Shown in pieces: positions 15,824 through 25,400 of a stretch of DNA of 44,292 nucleotides. Numbering within the stretch: the stretch's first letter is position 1; the number at the start of each line of letters is the position of its first letter. Position numbers and translations under genes: made by a program. Source of the stretch: an uncultured Bacteroidales bacterium (GTDB lineage: Bacteria > Bacteroidota > Bacteroidia > Bacteroidales > Paludibacteraceae); NCBI GenBank assembly GCA_946619625.1, contig CAMOMF010000084.1, positions 1 through 44,292 on the forward strand, read 5' to 3'. The notes beneath the pieces are model-generated. The model searched no databases, had not been told where the DNA came from, and saw only the letters and a program-made list of their open reading frames with translations.

Positions 15824-18718
15824 ATGAAAAAACTATCCTTTTTAGCATGTGTCCTCGCAGCAGCAATGACGCTGCAGGCACAGTCCCTGGACAACGTACA
15901 GGGCACTTTCTCTTGGTTGGTCGGAAACGAAACCGATGCCACCGTGGCGGATGCGGTTGCTGAAGCCGTACAAGAGACCCGTGTCAATGTAGGTACGGAC
16001 CTGACCACCGGTACCAAAAGTGACTACGTTGCCAACAACGGCAACATGATGGTCACTTATCAGCCCGGAACAAGCAACCCGGGCGCAGTAGCTACAGACA
16101 TGATTGAGTACAGTGTGAAACTGAAGAAAGGGTTCACCCTGACCCTCACGGAGATCAGTTGCGATGCCCTGAAAGACGGTACGGACAACGCTTCATTCTC
16201 GTGGAGTTTCGTAGTGGATGGTGTGGAGAGCAGTATTGCCACCATTGACAAAGATCATCTGCTCCGCAACAACAATAGTAACAGCGCAACTGCGCAACTG
16301 CACCACGCAGAAAGCATTTCCGGTCATTCCGGTCGCACTATAGCCGTCCGTTTCTACGTGTCCGGTTTCGCCAACAACAAGAAGCTCGCCCTCTCCAATA
16401 TTCTTATCAAGGGCACCGTCAGCGGCGAACCCGTTGTGCGCACTTTCCAGGATTTCACCCTTGACTTGCGCGACCAGACATCTATAAATAACCTGCCCGC
16501 AGGAGTCACGCTCATGAACGAGCCCGGATACAACGGCGGACAACACGGCTACATGAACCCCATCTTCCAAGTAGTGGTGGACGGTCCGGTTCGCTTCAAG
16601 ATTGGCGGATGCGGATATAGCAACACCGACTGCACTATCTACGACGGCGAGACACTGCTGGCTACGCTGGATGTAAAAAGCGCAGGCTGCGACAACTCGA
16701 CAGGCTTCGACCACTACGTCACCTACGTCTATAACAGTGAGACACCTACCACCCTCACTATCAACGGCGCACAATACTGCCCCTTCATCATTGCCGAGGC
16801 GTGCGACCTCATCCCCCTTTGCTACGTCACCTACTACGATGTGGACGGCAAGACCATCCTTCGCAAAGACACCGTCGAGGGCAATAGTGCACTCACCTAC
16901 ACCGTACCTGACAGCCTCGTCACCGTACCCGAAGGATACGCGTTCCGCGGATGGTTCAACGCCACACAATCAACGGCAGTCAAAGTAGCCGAGGGCACCG
17001 CCATCCAGCAGGACCTTGCCCTATACGCCAAGGCTACACCTATCGAGGTCGTTACACCTACTGCCCGTTTCATCTACGACCTCACCAAAGCCAATTTCTA
17101 CGTTGAGGACCACGAGTGCATCAACATCACGGGCGGTAGTTGGCACGACGTACAGCACGGCTGGGCGTTCGGCAATGGCGGCACCATCAAACTGCCCGTT
17201 GCAGGCAAAGCGCTCATCACTATCGGCAACTGCAAGTACTCTAACGAAGCAGCCTACGCACTCGTCACCGACGCTAATGGAGCACAGATCGACTCTTTCG
17301 CTGTCAAGGTAGAAACCGACGGCGACGAGCACGTCATCCGTTATAATGGAGAAGCCACCGAACTGACCATCACCTTCAGTGGCACCACTTATGTACACAA
17401 AGTAACCATATACAACGTGGTCGATTTCGTGCAGTACGACGAAACCACCGGCTACTACATCATCCCCGCAGGTGACGCCAACTCGTTCCTACTTGCACTC
17501 ACCGAAGCCAACGGTACCGGCAACAGGAAAATCTTCCTTCCCAACGGACTATATGACCTCGGCGAACTGGTGCTGACCACTATCTCAGGCGATAACATCT
17601 CCATCATCGGCGAGTCCATGGATAACACCATCATCCGCAATGCTCCGTCCGTAGAGATAGAAGGCATAGGCACCACTGCCACCCTCCTCAACACCTCCAC
17701 AGGCCTCTACCTGCAAGACCTGACCCTGCAGAACGCACTCGACTACTACTCCAGCGGCTCTGCCGGACGCGCTGTCTGCCTGCAGGACAAGGGCTTACAG
17801 ACTATCTGCAAGAACGTACGCATGCTCTCCTACCAGGATACGTACTACAGCAACCGCGCCGGTGAGTTCTACTGGGAGGACGGCGAGATTCACGGTACTG
17901 TCGATTACCTCTGCGGCGATGGCAACGTGGTCATGAACCGCATGCTCTTCGTCAACGAGAGCCGCAGCAAATCAGGCAAGAGCGGTTCGGACGTCATCTG
18001 TGCGCCTAACTGCACCGCCACTACTCCCGCACGCGCCAATTGGGGGTATGTCTTCCTCGACTGCGCCGTTCGAAGCAATAGCAACGACTTCACCTATGCA
18101 CGCAGTTGGGGCGGCGAGTCCAAAGCTGCCTTCATACGCACCACTATCCTCGACGGCAGCCTCAACGACAGCCGCTTCACCGTGGCGGGTATGAACAACG
18201 CCGCCTACTCCTTCAAGGAGTACGGAACCATGGACTCAACCGGTGCCGTCATCTGCCCGAGTTCGAAGGTTATCAACTTCACACACAATTCCGGCAACAA
18301 CGAGTTCGAAACCATCCTCAGCACCGACGAAGCCGCTCAGTACACCGTTGCCAACATCTTCGGCGAATGGGCTCCCGACCAAATCGCAGGACAGAACTAC
18401 CCCACCGGCGTCATCCTTGCTGACGGCAACCTCAGTTGGACCGGCGAAGCCCAAGCATTCCTGGTAAACGTGGACGGCGAGCAGCAACTCATCGCCGGCG
18501 CAGGCAGCCTCTCCGTTGACACCAACGCCAAAGACATAACCGTCCGTGCAGCCAATGGTCGAGGTGGTTTCGGTCCCGCACTCAAACCCGGTGAGACCCA
18601 CGACGGACTGAACAACATACAATCTGCTGACAAGGCTTGCAAATTCATCGAGAACGGTCAGGTAGTCATCCTGCGCGACGGCGTCAAGTACAACACCCTC
18701 GGCACCGTTATCCGATAA
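15824..18718 (+). CDS. Secreted multidomain pectinesterase-like protein
   Basis: This 964-residue exported protein starts at ATG 15824 with signal peptide MKKLSFLACVLAAAMTLQAQ. N-terminal beta-rich modules (to about residue 320, then an InlB-like segment YVTYYDVDGKTILRKDTVEG...GYAFRGWFNA near 330-400) lead to a second beta-sandwich region and then a pectinesterase beta-helix. SYQDTYYSN near 668 holds the QDT glutamine, GTVDYLCGDG near 690 the catalytic aspartate, and YARSWGG near 759 the probable arginine. The LCGDG and ARSW variants differ from the plant-type FIFG and GRPW but keep D and R. The C terminus ends KFIENGQVVILRDGVKYNTL and a few more residues, a short tail resembling that of the CBM26-repeat protein; it may be a sorting or surface-attachment signal. 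The frame is open upstream through the previous gene, but only this ATG gives a signal peptide. Confidence 0.85.
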   Translation: MKKLSFLACVLAAAMTLQAQSLDNVQGTFSWLVGNETDATVADAVAEAVQETRVNVGTDLTTGTKSDYVANNGNMMVTYQPGTSNPGAVATDMIEYSVKLKKGFTLTLTEISCDALKDGTDNASFSWSFVVDGVESSIATIDKDHLLRNNNSNSATAQLHHAESISGHSGRTIAVRFYVSGFANNKKLALSNILIKGTVSGEPVVRTFQDFTLDLRDQTSINNLPAGVTLMNEPGYNGGQHGYMNPIFQVVVDGPVRFKIGGCGYSNTDCTIYDGETLLATLDVKSAGCDNSTGFDHYVTYVYNSETPTTLTINGAQYCPFIIAEACDLIPLCYVTYYDVDGKTILRKDTVEGNSALTYTVPDSLVTVPEGYAFRGWFNATQSTAVKVAEGTAIQQDLALYAKATPIEVVTPTARFIYDLTKANFYVEDHECINITGGSWHDVQHGWAFGNGGTIKLPVAGKALITIGNCKYSNEAAYALVTDANGAQIDSFAVKVETDGDEHVIRYNGEATELTITFSGTTYVHKVTIYNVVDFVQYDETTGYYIIPAGDANSFLLALTEANGTGNRKIFLPNGLYDLGELVLTTISGDNISIIGESMDNTIIRNAPSVEIEGIGTTATLLNTSTGLYLQDLTLQNALDYYSSGSAGRAVCLQDKGLQTICKNVRMLSYQDTYYSNRAGEFYWEDGEIHGTVDYLCGDGNVVMNRMLFVNESRSKSGKSGSDVICAPNCTATTPARANWGYVFLDCAVRSNSNDFTYARSWGGESKAAFIRTTILDGSLNDSRFTVAGMNNAAYSFKEYGTMDSTGAVICPSSKVINFTHNSGNNEFETILSTDEAAQYTVANIFGEWAPDQIAGQNYPTGVILADGNLSWTGEAQAFLVNVDGEQQLIAGAGSLSVDTNAKDITVRAANGRGGFGPALKPGETHDGLNNIQSADKACKFIENGQVVILRDGVKYNTLGTVIR

Positions 18719-18727
18719 CACGCCCTC

Positions 18728-18791
18728 TCGAAATATCGAAATATCGACAACTCGGAATATCGAAATATCGACAACTCGACAACTCGAAATT
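18728..18791. repeat. Octamer tandem repeat, eight copies
   Basis: Eight perfect-length octamers follow the pectinesterase stop by 9 bp: TCGAAATA, TCGAAATA, TCGACAAC, TCGGAATA, TCGAAATA, TCGACAAC, TCGACAAC, TCGAAATT. They belong to the same TCGANATM theme as the array at 5967-6005. Confidence 0.9.
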
Positions 18792-18799
18792 CTCAAAAA

Positions 18800-18839
18800 A
18801 AGGGCAGAAAAGTCGCACAAAACACACTTTTCTGCCCTT
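18800..18839 (+). terminator. Terminator after the pectinesterase pair
   Basis: A perfect 14-bp stem (AAGGGCAGAAAAGT at 18800-18813 with ACTTTTCTGCCCTT at 18826-18839) encloses a 12-nt loop. A-rich DNA before and a T-containing tail after suggest a possibly bidirectional terminator. Confidence 0.8.
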
Positions 18840-18864
18840 AATCGTTACTTTTTTACCCAAAATA

Positions 18865-18896
18865 TTTGCACATGTCAAAAAAAAGCAGTACCTTTG
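18865..18896 (+). promoter_or_regulatory. Promoter of rplS
   Basis: The -33 TTTG (18865-18868) and -7 TACCTTTG (18889-18896) are 20 bp apart, with the shared spacer core CATGTCAAAAAAAAG and GCACCC after the -7 box. The predicted transcript start near 18903 gives a leader of about 115 nt. Confidence 0.85.
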
Positions 18897-18913
18897 CACC
18901 CGATTTGGCGTAC

Positions 18914-19014
18914 GCCTCTCGCTGAGCGTCCTTTTCCATATGCGCAAAAGGACAGCGTTTGAAGTGACGCGTACTGCTGCTAACAGCCTCGAGAGAGGCA
19001 ACTAAAGCTTTAGT
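18914..19014 (+). promoter_or_regulatory. Structured rplS leader, candidate L19 autoregulatory element
   Basis: An outer stem GCCTCTC (18914-18920) with GAGAGGC (18993-18999) encloses two hairpins: GTCCTTTT/AAAAGGAC (18928-18935 with 18946-18953, extended by GCT/AGC) and GCTG-CTAA-CAGC (18976-18987). A perfect 14-bp palindrome ACTAAAGCTTTAGT (19001-19014) lies directly before the start codon. Several ribosomal protein mRNAs carry leaders bound by their own product; an L19 role here is inferred from position and folding alone. Confidence 0.6.
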
Positions 19015-19017
19015 AAA

Positions 19018-19374
19018 ATGGATCTGATTAAAATTGCAGAACAAGCTTTTGCCGGTGAGAAAAAAGAGTTTCCGGCATTTCAGGCTGGAGACACGGTAAC
19101 TGTTTCCTATCGTATCAAGGAAGGGGCGAAGGAGCGTATTCAGGACTTCCGCGGTGATGTCATTCGCATCTCCGGCGGCGAGGGTCGCAAGCGCTTCACC
19201 GTTCGCAAGATGTCCGGCAACGTCGGCGTAGAGCGTATCTTCCCGCTCGATAGTCCCTACATCGAGAACATCACCGTCAACAAGTACGGTAAGGTTCGCC
19301 GCTCTAAGTTGTACTACCTGCGCGACCTCACCGGAAAGAAAGCTCGTATCCCCGAGCGCGTTATCAAGAAGTGA
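19018..19374 (+). CDS. rplS: Large ribosomal subunit protein bL19
   Basis: This is ribosomal protein bL19 of 118 residues, the usual length. It lies at the interface of the 50S and 30S subunits and helps form bridges between them. The family pattern is clear: AGDTVTVSYRIKEGAKERIQDFRGDVI near the N terminus, then SGNVGVERIFPLDSPYIENI and KVRRSKLYYLRDLTGKKARI. It stands alone here rather than in an rpsP-rimM-trmD-rplS operon, with its own strong promoter, a structured leader and a terminator behind it. The start at 19018 gives the normal N terminus (MDLIKIAEQAF). Confidence 0.97.
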   Translation: MDLIKIAEQAFAGEKKEFPAFQAGDTVTVSYRIKEGAKERIQDFRGDVIRISGGEGRKRFTVRKMSGNVGVERIFPLDSPYIENITVNKYGKVRRSKLYYLRDLTGKKARIPERVIKK

Positions 19375-19384
19375 TTCTTGTAAC

Positions 19385-19412
19385 AAAAGGAGCGCCGCAA
19401 GGAGCTCCTTTT
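19385..19412 (+). terminator. rplS terminator
   Basis: AAAAGGAGC (19385-19393) pairs perfectly with GCTCCTTTT (19404-19412) around a 10-nt loop. The four Ts of the stem form a short U-run at the 3' side. It lies 10 bp after the rplS stop codon. Confidence 0.85.
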
Positions 19413-19443
19413 CATTTACCAATTATTAATTGTTAATTTTTAA

Positions 19444-21507
19444 TTGACCAACTTCGTCTTACATAGTGCCTACCACCCCACCGGCGACCAACCCGAAGCC
19501 ATCCGCCAACTCACGGAAGGTGTCCGGCAGGGAGCGCATGCGCAGACCCTGCTCGGCGTCACCGGTTCAGGCAAAACCTTCACCGTGGCAAACGTCATCC
19601 GCGAGGTCAACCGCCCCACACTCATCCTCTCCCACAACAAGACCCTCGCCGCACAACTCTATGCCGAGATGAAAGCGTTCTTCCCCGAGAACGCCGTCGA
19701 ATACTACGTCTCCTACTACGACTACTACCAACCCGAAGCCTACATCCCCTCCTCCGACACCTACATCGAGAAAGACCTCTCCATCAACGAAGAAATCGAC
19801 AAACTGCGACTCTCCGCCATCTCAGCGCTCCTCTCCGGCAGGCGCGACGTCATCATCGTCTCCTCTGTCAGCTGCATCTACGGCATCGGCAACCCGCAGG
19901 ACTTCTCGGGCAGCGCCATCACCGTGGACAAGCACACGCCCTTCAACCGCGACGAGTTCCTCCTCGCTCTCACCGCCTCACAGTACGTACGAAACGACCT
20001 GGAACTCACACGTGGCAAGTTCCGCGTCAAAGGCGACACCGTGGACATCTTCCTCTCCTACGCCGACTACTGCCTCCGCATCGTCTTCTGGGGAAACGAG
20101 ATTGACGAGATTTACACCTACGAGCCTTCCGACGGACATATGCTGGAGGAGTTCGACTACTACAACATCTTCCCCGCCTCACTCTTCGTCACCAACAAAG
20201 CACGCATCGAGAGCACTTTCGACCAAATACGGCACGACATGGACGAGCAGGTGCAGTGGTTCCTCTCCCAAGACAGACCCTTGGAAGCCAAACGCATCGA
20301 AGAGCGCGTACGATACGACCTCGAGATGATTCACGAACTTGGATACTGCTCCGGAGTGGAGAACTACAGCCGCTATTTCGATGGGCGCGAGCCGGGCAGC
20401 CGGCCTTTCTGCCTGTTGGACTATTTTCCCAAGGACATGCTCCTCGTCGTGGACGAGAGCCACGTCACCGTGCCCCAGATTGCCGGCATGTCAGGAGGCG
20501 ACAAAGCCCGCAAGGACAACCTCGTCTTCTACGGATTCCGGCTGCCCGCAGCACGCGACAACAGGCCTATGACATTCGCCGAATGGGAACAGTTCACCCA
20601 CCTTGACAACGAGGCGCTTGACCAACCCTCACAAATAAGCACGATCTTCGTCTCCGCCACACCTGCCGACTACGAACTGGAGAAATCCGGCGGCGTCATC
20701 GTCGAACAACTCATACGCCCCACCGGTCTGCTCGACCCCGAGATAGACGTACGCCCCACCAAGCACCAGGTGGACGACCTCATGGAAGAGATCCGGCAGC
20801 GCGTCGAAGTGGGAGAACGCGTACTCGTCACCACACTTACCAAGCGCATGGCGGAGGAACTGGACGAATACCTCCGCCGTTATGGCGTACGCGCCGCATA
20901 TATCCACTCCGACGTGGACACCATCGAGCGTATCCAAATCATGGACGACCTCCGAAAGGGCGTCTATGACGTACTCGTAGGCGTCAACCTCCTCCGTGAA
21001 GGACTCGACCTCCCGCAGGTGTCCCTCGTCGCCATCCTCGATGCCGACAAGTCCGGATTCCTACGCGACCACCGCTCACTCACGCAGACCGCAGGTCGGG
21101 CCGCCAGACACGAGCACGGCAAGGTCATTTTCTATGGCGACCATATCACTCCCGCCATGCGCCAGACAATCGAAGAGACCGCCCGCCGACGCGCTATTCA
21201 ACAAAAATACAACGAAGAACACCACATCACACCACATGCCGTGGGAGGAGCCGCCAACACCGGCAACCCCCTCTCCTCACTCAGCAAAGCCGCACAAGAG
21301 AACAAGCAGTACGAGGTCAAGAAACTCTACGAAGCGGTACAGACGCCTATCATCAACGCCATGTCGGAGAAAGAACTGCAGAAATCCATCACCCAGACCC
21401 GCAAGCAAATGCTACGCGCCGCCAAAGACCTCAATTTCATGGAAGCCGCACGCCTGCGAGACGACCTGCTACTCATGGAGGAACGTCTCAAAACACTCAC
21501 AAAGTGA
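19444..21507 (+). CDS. uvrB: Excinuclease ABC subunit UvrB
   Basis: UvrB is the damage-verifying helicase-like subunit of nucleotide excision repair, loading onto DNA with UvrA and recruiting UvrC. The 687 residues hold all landmarks: Walker A GVTGSGKT near residues 38-45, the beta-hairpin segment YYVSYYDYYQPEAYIPSSDT near 88-107, motif II VVDESH near 337, motif VI QTAGRAARH near 549, and a C-terminal UVR coiled-coil motif (LNFMEAARLRDDLL). The start codon must be TTG at 19444: an in-frame TAA lies immediately before it, no ATG occurs for about 80 codons, and TNFVLHSAYHPTGDQPEAI aligns with the normal UvrB N terminus. No promoter is obvious in the AT-rich 31 bp between the rplS terminator and the start. 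Confidence 0.97.
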   Translation: MTNFVLHSAYHPTGDQPEAIRQLTEGVRQGAHAQTLLGVTGSGKTFTVANVIREVNRPTLILSHNKTLAAQLYAEMKAFFPENAVEYYVSYYDYYQPEAYIPSSDTYIEKDLSINEEIDKLRLSAISALLSGRRDVIIVSSVSCIYGIGNPQDFSGSAITVDKHTPFNRDEFLLALTASQYVRNDLELTRGKFRVKGDTVDIFLSYADYCLRIVFWGNEIDEIYTYEPSDGHMLEEFDYYNIFPASLFVTNKARIESTFDQIRHDMDEQVQWFLSQDRPLEAKRIEERVRYDLEMIHELGYCSGVENYSRYFDGREPGSRPFCLLDYFPKDMLLVVDESHVTVPQIAGMSGGDKARKDNLVFYGFRLPAARDNRPMTFAEWEQFTHLDNEALDQPSQISTIFVSATPADYELEKSGGVIVEQLIRPTGLLDPEIDVRPTKHQVDDLMEEIRQRVEVGERVLVTTLTKRMAEELDEYLRRYGVRAAYIHSDVDTIERIQIMDDLRKGVYDVLVGVNLLREGLDLPQVSLVAILDADKSGFLRDHRSLTQTAGRAARHEHGKVIFYGDHITPAMRQTIEETARRRAIQQKYNEEHHITPHAVGGAANTGNPLSSLSKAAQENKQYEVKKLYEAVQTPIINAMSEKELQKSITQTRKQMLRAAKDLNFMEAARLRDDLLLMEERLKTLTK

Positions 21508-21533
21508 GTATTTTCCCGTCACACCCGCAGAAA

Positions 21534-21588
21534 AAGTGCACAAAAAGCACTTCTCGTACAAAAAAGGCGCAAAAAAGTGCCTTTTTTT
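21534..21588 (+). terminator. Double hairpin terminator after uvrB
   Basis: A first small hairpin AAGTGC/GCACTT (21534-21539 with 21547-21552) is followed by AAAAAAGGC/GCCTTTTTT (21560-21568 with 21579-21587), whose 3' arm is a run of seven Ts. This is a typical intrinsic terminator ending 10 bp before the next promoter. Confidence 0.8.
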
Positions 21589-21597
21589 ACGTAAATA

Positions 21598-21629
21598 CTT
21601 GCATATATGAAAAAAAAGTGTTATCTTTG
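21598..21629 (+). promoter_or_regulatory. Promoter of the VapBC-like operon
   Basis: The -33 CTTG (21598-21601) and -7 TATCTTTG (21622-21629) are 20 bp apart with an A-tract in the spacer; GCGCCC follows. The leader to the ATG at 21655 is only about 20 nt. Confidence 0.8.
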
Positions 21630-21654
21630 CGCCCAAAACCAAAATCGCAGACCT

Positions 21655-21990
21655 ATGACAGCATTGGCACAAAAAATTACCCAGACACCTCTCGCCCCCT
21701 ATGTGGGCTTGTTGATGTCCATGAGTCGAGAGGACAAGCAGATTGTCGTCACGTTTCTTTCTGAGTCAATGAACGAGTTAGAGGCAGAGTCCCGTGATGA
21801 TAACCCGTCGAAAGTGTCTCCACGCATCAAGTGGCAGGATATGCACATGCACAACACCCCAATATGGAACCCTACTGAAGAGTGGAACAAACTAACTGAT
21901 AAACAACGTGCACAGGCTGAAAAAATGAACTTACAATCCGATGATATGGACGAAAGAACTGTTGCCATCCTAAAAAAGTGGGTACCATGA
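21655..21990 (+). CDS. Antitoxin of a PIN-domain toxin-antitoxin pair
   Basis: This 111-residue protein starts MTALAQKITQTPLAPYVGLLMSMSREDKQIVV; the N-terminal part, with SMSREDKQIVVTFLSESM, is typical of antitoxins found before PIN-domain toxins in Bacteroidales. The C-terminal half (WNPTEEWNKLTDKQRAQAEKMN) is charged and likely wraps the toxin. Its stop codon overlaps the toxin start as ATGA, showing translational coupling. The ATG at 21655 is chosen because it fits the leader length after the promoter; the frame is open further upstream but only across the promoter itself. Base composition is more AT-rich than uvrB upstream, in keeping with horizontal mobility of such modules. Confidence 0.75.
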   Translation: MTALAQKITQTPLAPYVGLLMSMSREDKQIVVTFLSESMNELEAESRDDNPSKVSPRIKWQDMHMHNTPIWNPTEEWNKLTDKQRAQAEKMNLQSDDMDERTVAILKKWVP

Positions 21991-22403
21991 AACGAGTATT
22001 CCTTGACACGAATATTATGTTAGACTTGGCTGCACAGCGAGAGCATTACGATGAAGCCATCTCTATCCTTCACGGTGCATACGAAGATAAGTTCCAAATA
22101 TGTGCCAGCGTGCTTTCCTACGCAAATATTGCCTATATCCTACGTAAACTTCCCAAAGATAGATTATACCGACTTTTAGACCTTCTCCGAGAGGACATTC
22201 CTATGGTCGCGATAAGTCCTGCCGACGTGAATTATGCTATTGACCACCCTACACGAGATTTTGAAGATACATTGCAATACTTTTGCGCCAAGACTGCAGG
22301 GTGCGATACGATTGTTACAAGCAATACGAAAGATTTCTCCGAATTTCACGACATATCTATTCTTACGCCGGAACAATTTGTTGTGAGCGAAGAACTACGA
22401 TAA
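21987..22403 (+). CDS. PIN-domain toxin (VapC-like ribonuclease)
   Basis: This 138-residue PIN-domain protein is likely a Mg-dependent endoribonuclease acting on RNA as VapC toxins do. It opens with the family start MKRVFLDTNIMLDLA, holding the first metal-binding aspartate (Asp7). Further acidic residues occur in RDFEDTLQYFCAKTAGCDTIVTSNTKDF, giving the expected set of Asp/Glu ligands and the TSNTKDF motif near the end. It is coupled to the upstream antitoxin by an ATGA overlap. Length and motifs look complete, so the pair is probably functional. The surface-protein gene starts 40 bp downstream without a clear promoter of its own and may be partly read from the same transcript. Confidence 0.85.
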   Translation: MKRVFLDTNIMLDLAAQREHYDEAISILHGAYEDKFQICASVLSYANIAYILRKLPKDRLYRLLDLLREDIPMVAISPADVNYAIDHPTRDFEDTLQYFCAKTAGCDTIVTSNTKDFSEFHDISILTPEQFVVSEELR

Positions 22404-22443
22404 CTACAAACAAACCTAATATTCACTCAAAACACAAAACTGT

Positions 22444-25400
22444 ATGAAACGTTTTCTACTTTCTCTCACAGCCATGCTGGTGGTTATGGGATTGAATCTC
22501 GTAAACGCAAGCACTTGTGCTGACCTCAACGCCGTCACTTCCTCTTCTGGCGTCAGTTTCACCCTCGACCAGGTGACCGTGGTTTACGTCAAAGCACCTT
22601 ACATCTACGTTCAAGATGCTACCGGAACATCGCTCATCTATTCTAACTGGAATGCCTTCAAGCGCTTACAACCCGGCAACGTGGTCAGCAGCGTCACCGG
22701 TACGGCTAAACTGTACAGCAAGCTCCCCGAGCTGCAGCCCACAGACTCTATGCTCACAGTAGTGTCAGGCCCTGCACCCGCTATTCCGGACGCCACTGCC
22801 ACACCTACTACAGCTGACATCAACAAAGTATGCTGGTTCAGAGATGTGAACATGGGCGCACAGTCTTTCCCGTCCAACAAGGCACAAAACCTAACAGGCA
22901 CTTTCCCCGGCGGATCAGCTCTTTTCCGCAACGCATGGAAAGAAGCCTATCAGTTCGACTCCACCAAGACCTACGACATCTTAGGGTGTGTCGCTATTTA
23001 CAACACAACCATTCAGGTCTATGCCGCTCAAATTCTGGAGCATACAGAGGACCTGCATTCATCCATTACCGTTGGTGTTCAGAAACCTTCTGAATGGAAC
23101 GGATTGTATCTTCACTATTGGAACACGAGTCTTGGCTCTACCAACTGGCCCGGCGAGGCTGTAGCAGTAGATAGTTTGGGCTGGGCGTACTTCACGTTCC
23201 CCAACGACACTGCTATTAATTACATCTGGAACAGCGGAGACGGCACTCAGACCGTTAATTTGACAACCAACCGCTCTGTTTGCCAACGTTTATTGCCTCC
23301 ACAGCCGCACATCAGCAACTCGCAATACACGGCATTGGAAGTGGAGTGTGGTGCTTTGGATCAGCCTACTGACACTGTTACTCCGCAACCTGTGGATACC
23401 GTCACTCCGTTGCCGGCTAACTCCATCAACGTTGGTTTCCAAGCCAACAACTGGGAGAATCTCTATCTATACGCTTGGACTGAAGCAGGAGAACCGCTCG
23501 GTGGATGGCCGGGTATAGAGGTGCAAAGAGACAGCCTCGGATGGGGTTACTACACCTTCGACCTCGAGTCTGTCAATTATATTTGGAACGACTACGCCAA
23601 CCACAAACAAACGACTAATCTGGCAACTACAGAGTCGAAATGCGAGCGTGTAGGTAGTCTTCTTGATGACACACAGTACAATGCCGTATATGACGTCGAG
23701 GCTGTAGCCTGCGGCTCAGCTTGGCCCAGCGACACCGTCACTCCTACTCCGATAGATACTATTACGCCTACTCCAGTGGACACGACAGGTCATGACACTA
23801 TTCCTCAGCCGGTAGAAGGTTTTACCATTAAGCTCTTGGGTATGAGTGTACCGTCGAGTTGGAACGAGGTTCGTCTGTTCAGCTGGACCGCAGGTGTTGA
23901 CCCCGCATTGAGTACAGACTATGGTTTGGCACTCACCTTAGACTCGCTTGGCTGGTACAGTTACACGTTTGAGAATCTGCCAGTAGTGGACTTCCTCTTC
24001 AACAATGGTGCTTGGGGAGCAGGCAATCAGACTGTGGACGTCAAGGCTGCAGTTGACTTGTGCTTTGCGTTGGGTGATCCGAATACGACTGGAAACAATC
24101 ATTATCCTGTCATTGACGTAGATTGCATCCATCCGGATTCGATAACTCCGACTCCGGTAGATACGACGTCCAGTCATACTGTTTATCTGACAGATAACAT
24201 CACGCATGCTATTTTCGGGATGATTCAGGTTCCGTATGGTGGAACAGCCGTTCTGCCGATGGACAGCCTGCCCTATTACGAGGGTTATCACTTCGTATTC
24301 TGGGAGGGCCTGTATGATGGCAGCAATGTGATTGAGAATGTAACCAGTGACCTTTGGATGCAGGCGAAGTACTACATCACGCTGCCGGAACAACCGGTAA
24401 TAAGCGCTATTCCGGTTCGTCTGAAAGCATCGAGTGTTCCTCAGAGTTGGGAGCATGTATATGTCTATAGTTGGACCCAAGGAGCCATGAACGAGCCTTG
24501 GCCGGGTGCTGAGATGCGTTTGGACAGTACCGGTTGGTACACGTACAGATTCCCCGCAGGCGTTCAGAATATTGACCTCTTGTTCAACAACGGAGAGGGA
24601 AATGTAGGCAATCAGACTGTTGATGTTGACGATATCAATGGTGAGTACTGCTTCCGGATGGGACAGCCACTGGATTCAATAACCGGTTACCATATCGTCT
24701 ACCTTGCCGACTGCGAAGGTGTTGACACCATCGCTCCGCAGCCGCAACCCGAAGGTATCACCGTACGTCTCACAAAAGAAGACACCTACGGCGGCTGGTA
24801 CGGCACCTACTACGTGTATGCATGGCAGACCATCGACAGCGTGGACATTCCTATCCTGGGTGAATGGCCGGGCGTAGAAATGGCATTTGATAGCATCAGC
24901 GGCTTCTACTCCTACACCTTCGACGAACAGTATGACAACGTGAACATCGTCTTCAGTACCGAAAATGGCGTGCAGACGGATGACATCCGGGGTATCACGG
25001 AGGATGCCTGCTTCCAGGTGGGTCCCGGTATGGGTTGGCTCAACGGCATGTACGTGCACAACTATGTACAAGTATCTTGCGACCAGTCCATCCAATACCA
25101 TTTGGTTTACTTCTACGGCATCAACGGAGACTTCCTGGCAGTGGTTCGCGTAGCAGACGGCGAATCGGCAGAGGCACCCGTGGCTCCCGAAGTGACGGGT
25201 TACACCTTCATGGGTTGGAATCAGGACTTCAGCCACGTTACCGGGCAAATGAATGTTTATGCTGTTTATCAGTACAATGGTGCATCAGGTGACGGCATAA
25301 CGGTACGGCTCTTGTCTACCAACGGATACGGCTGGGAGAACATCTACCTCTACGCATGGACAAACACTGGCGAACCTCTCGGCAGTTGGCCGGGTACACT

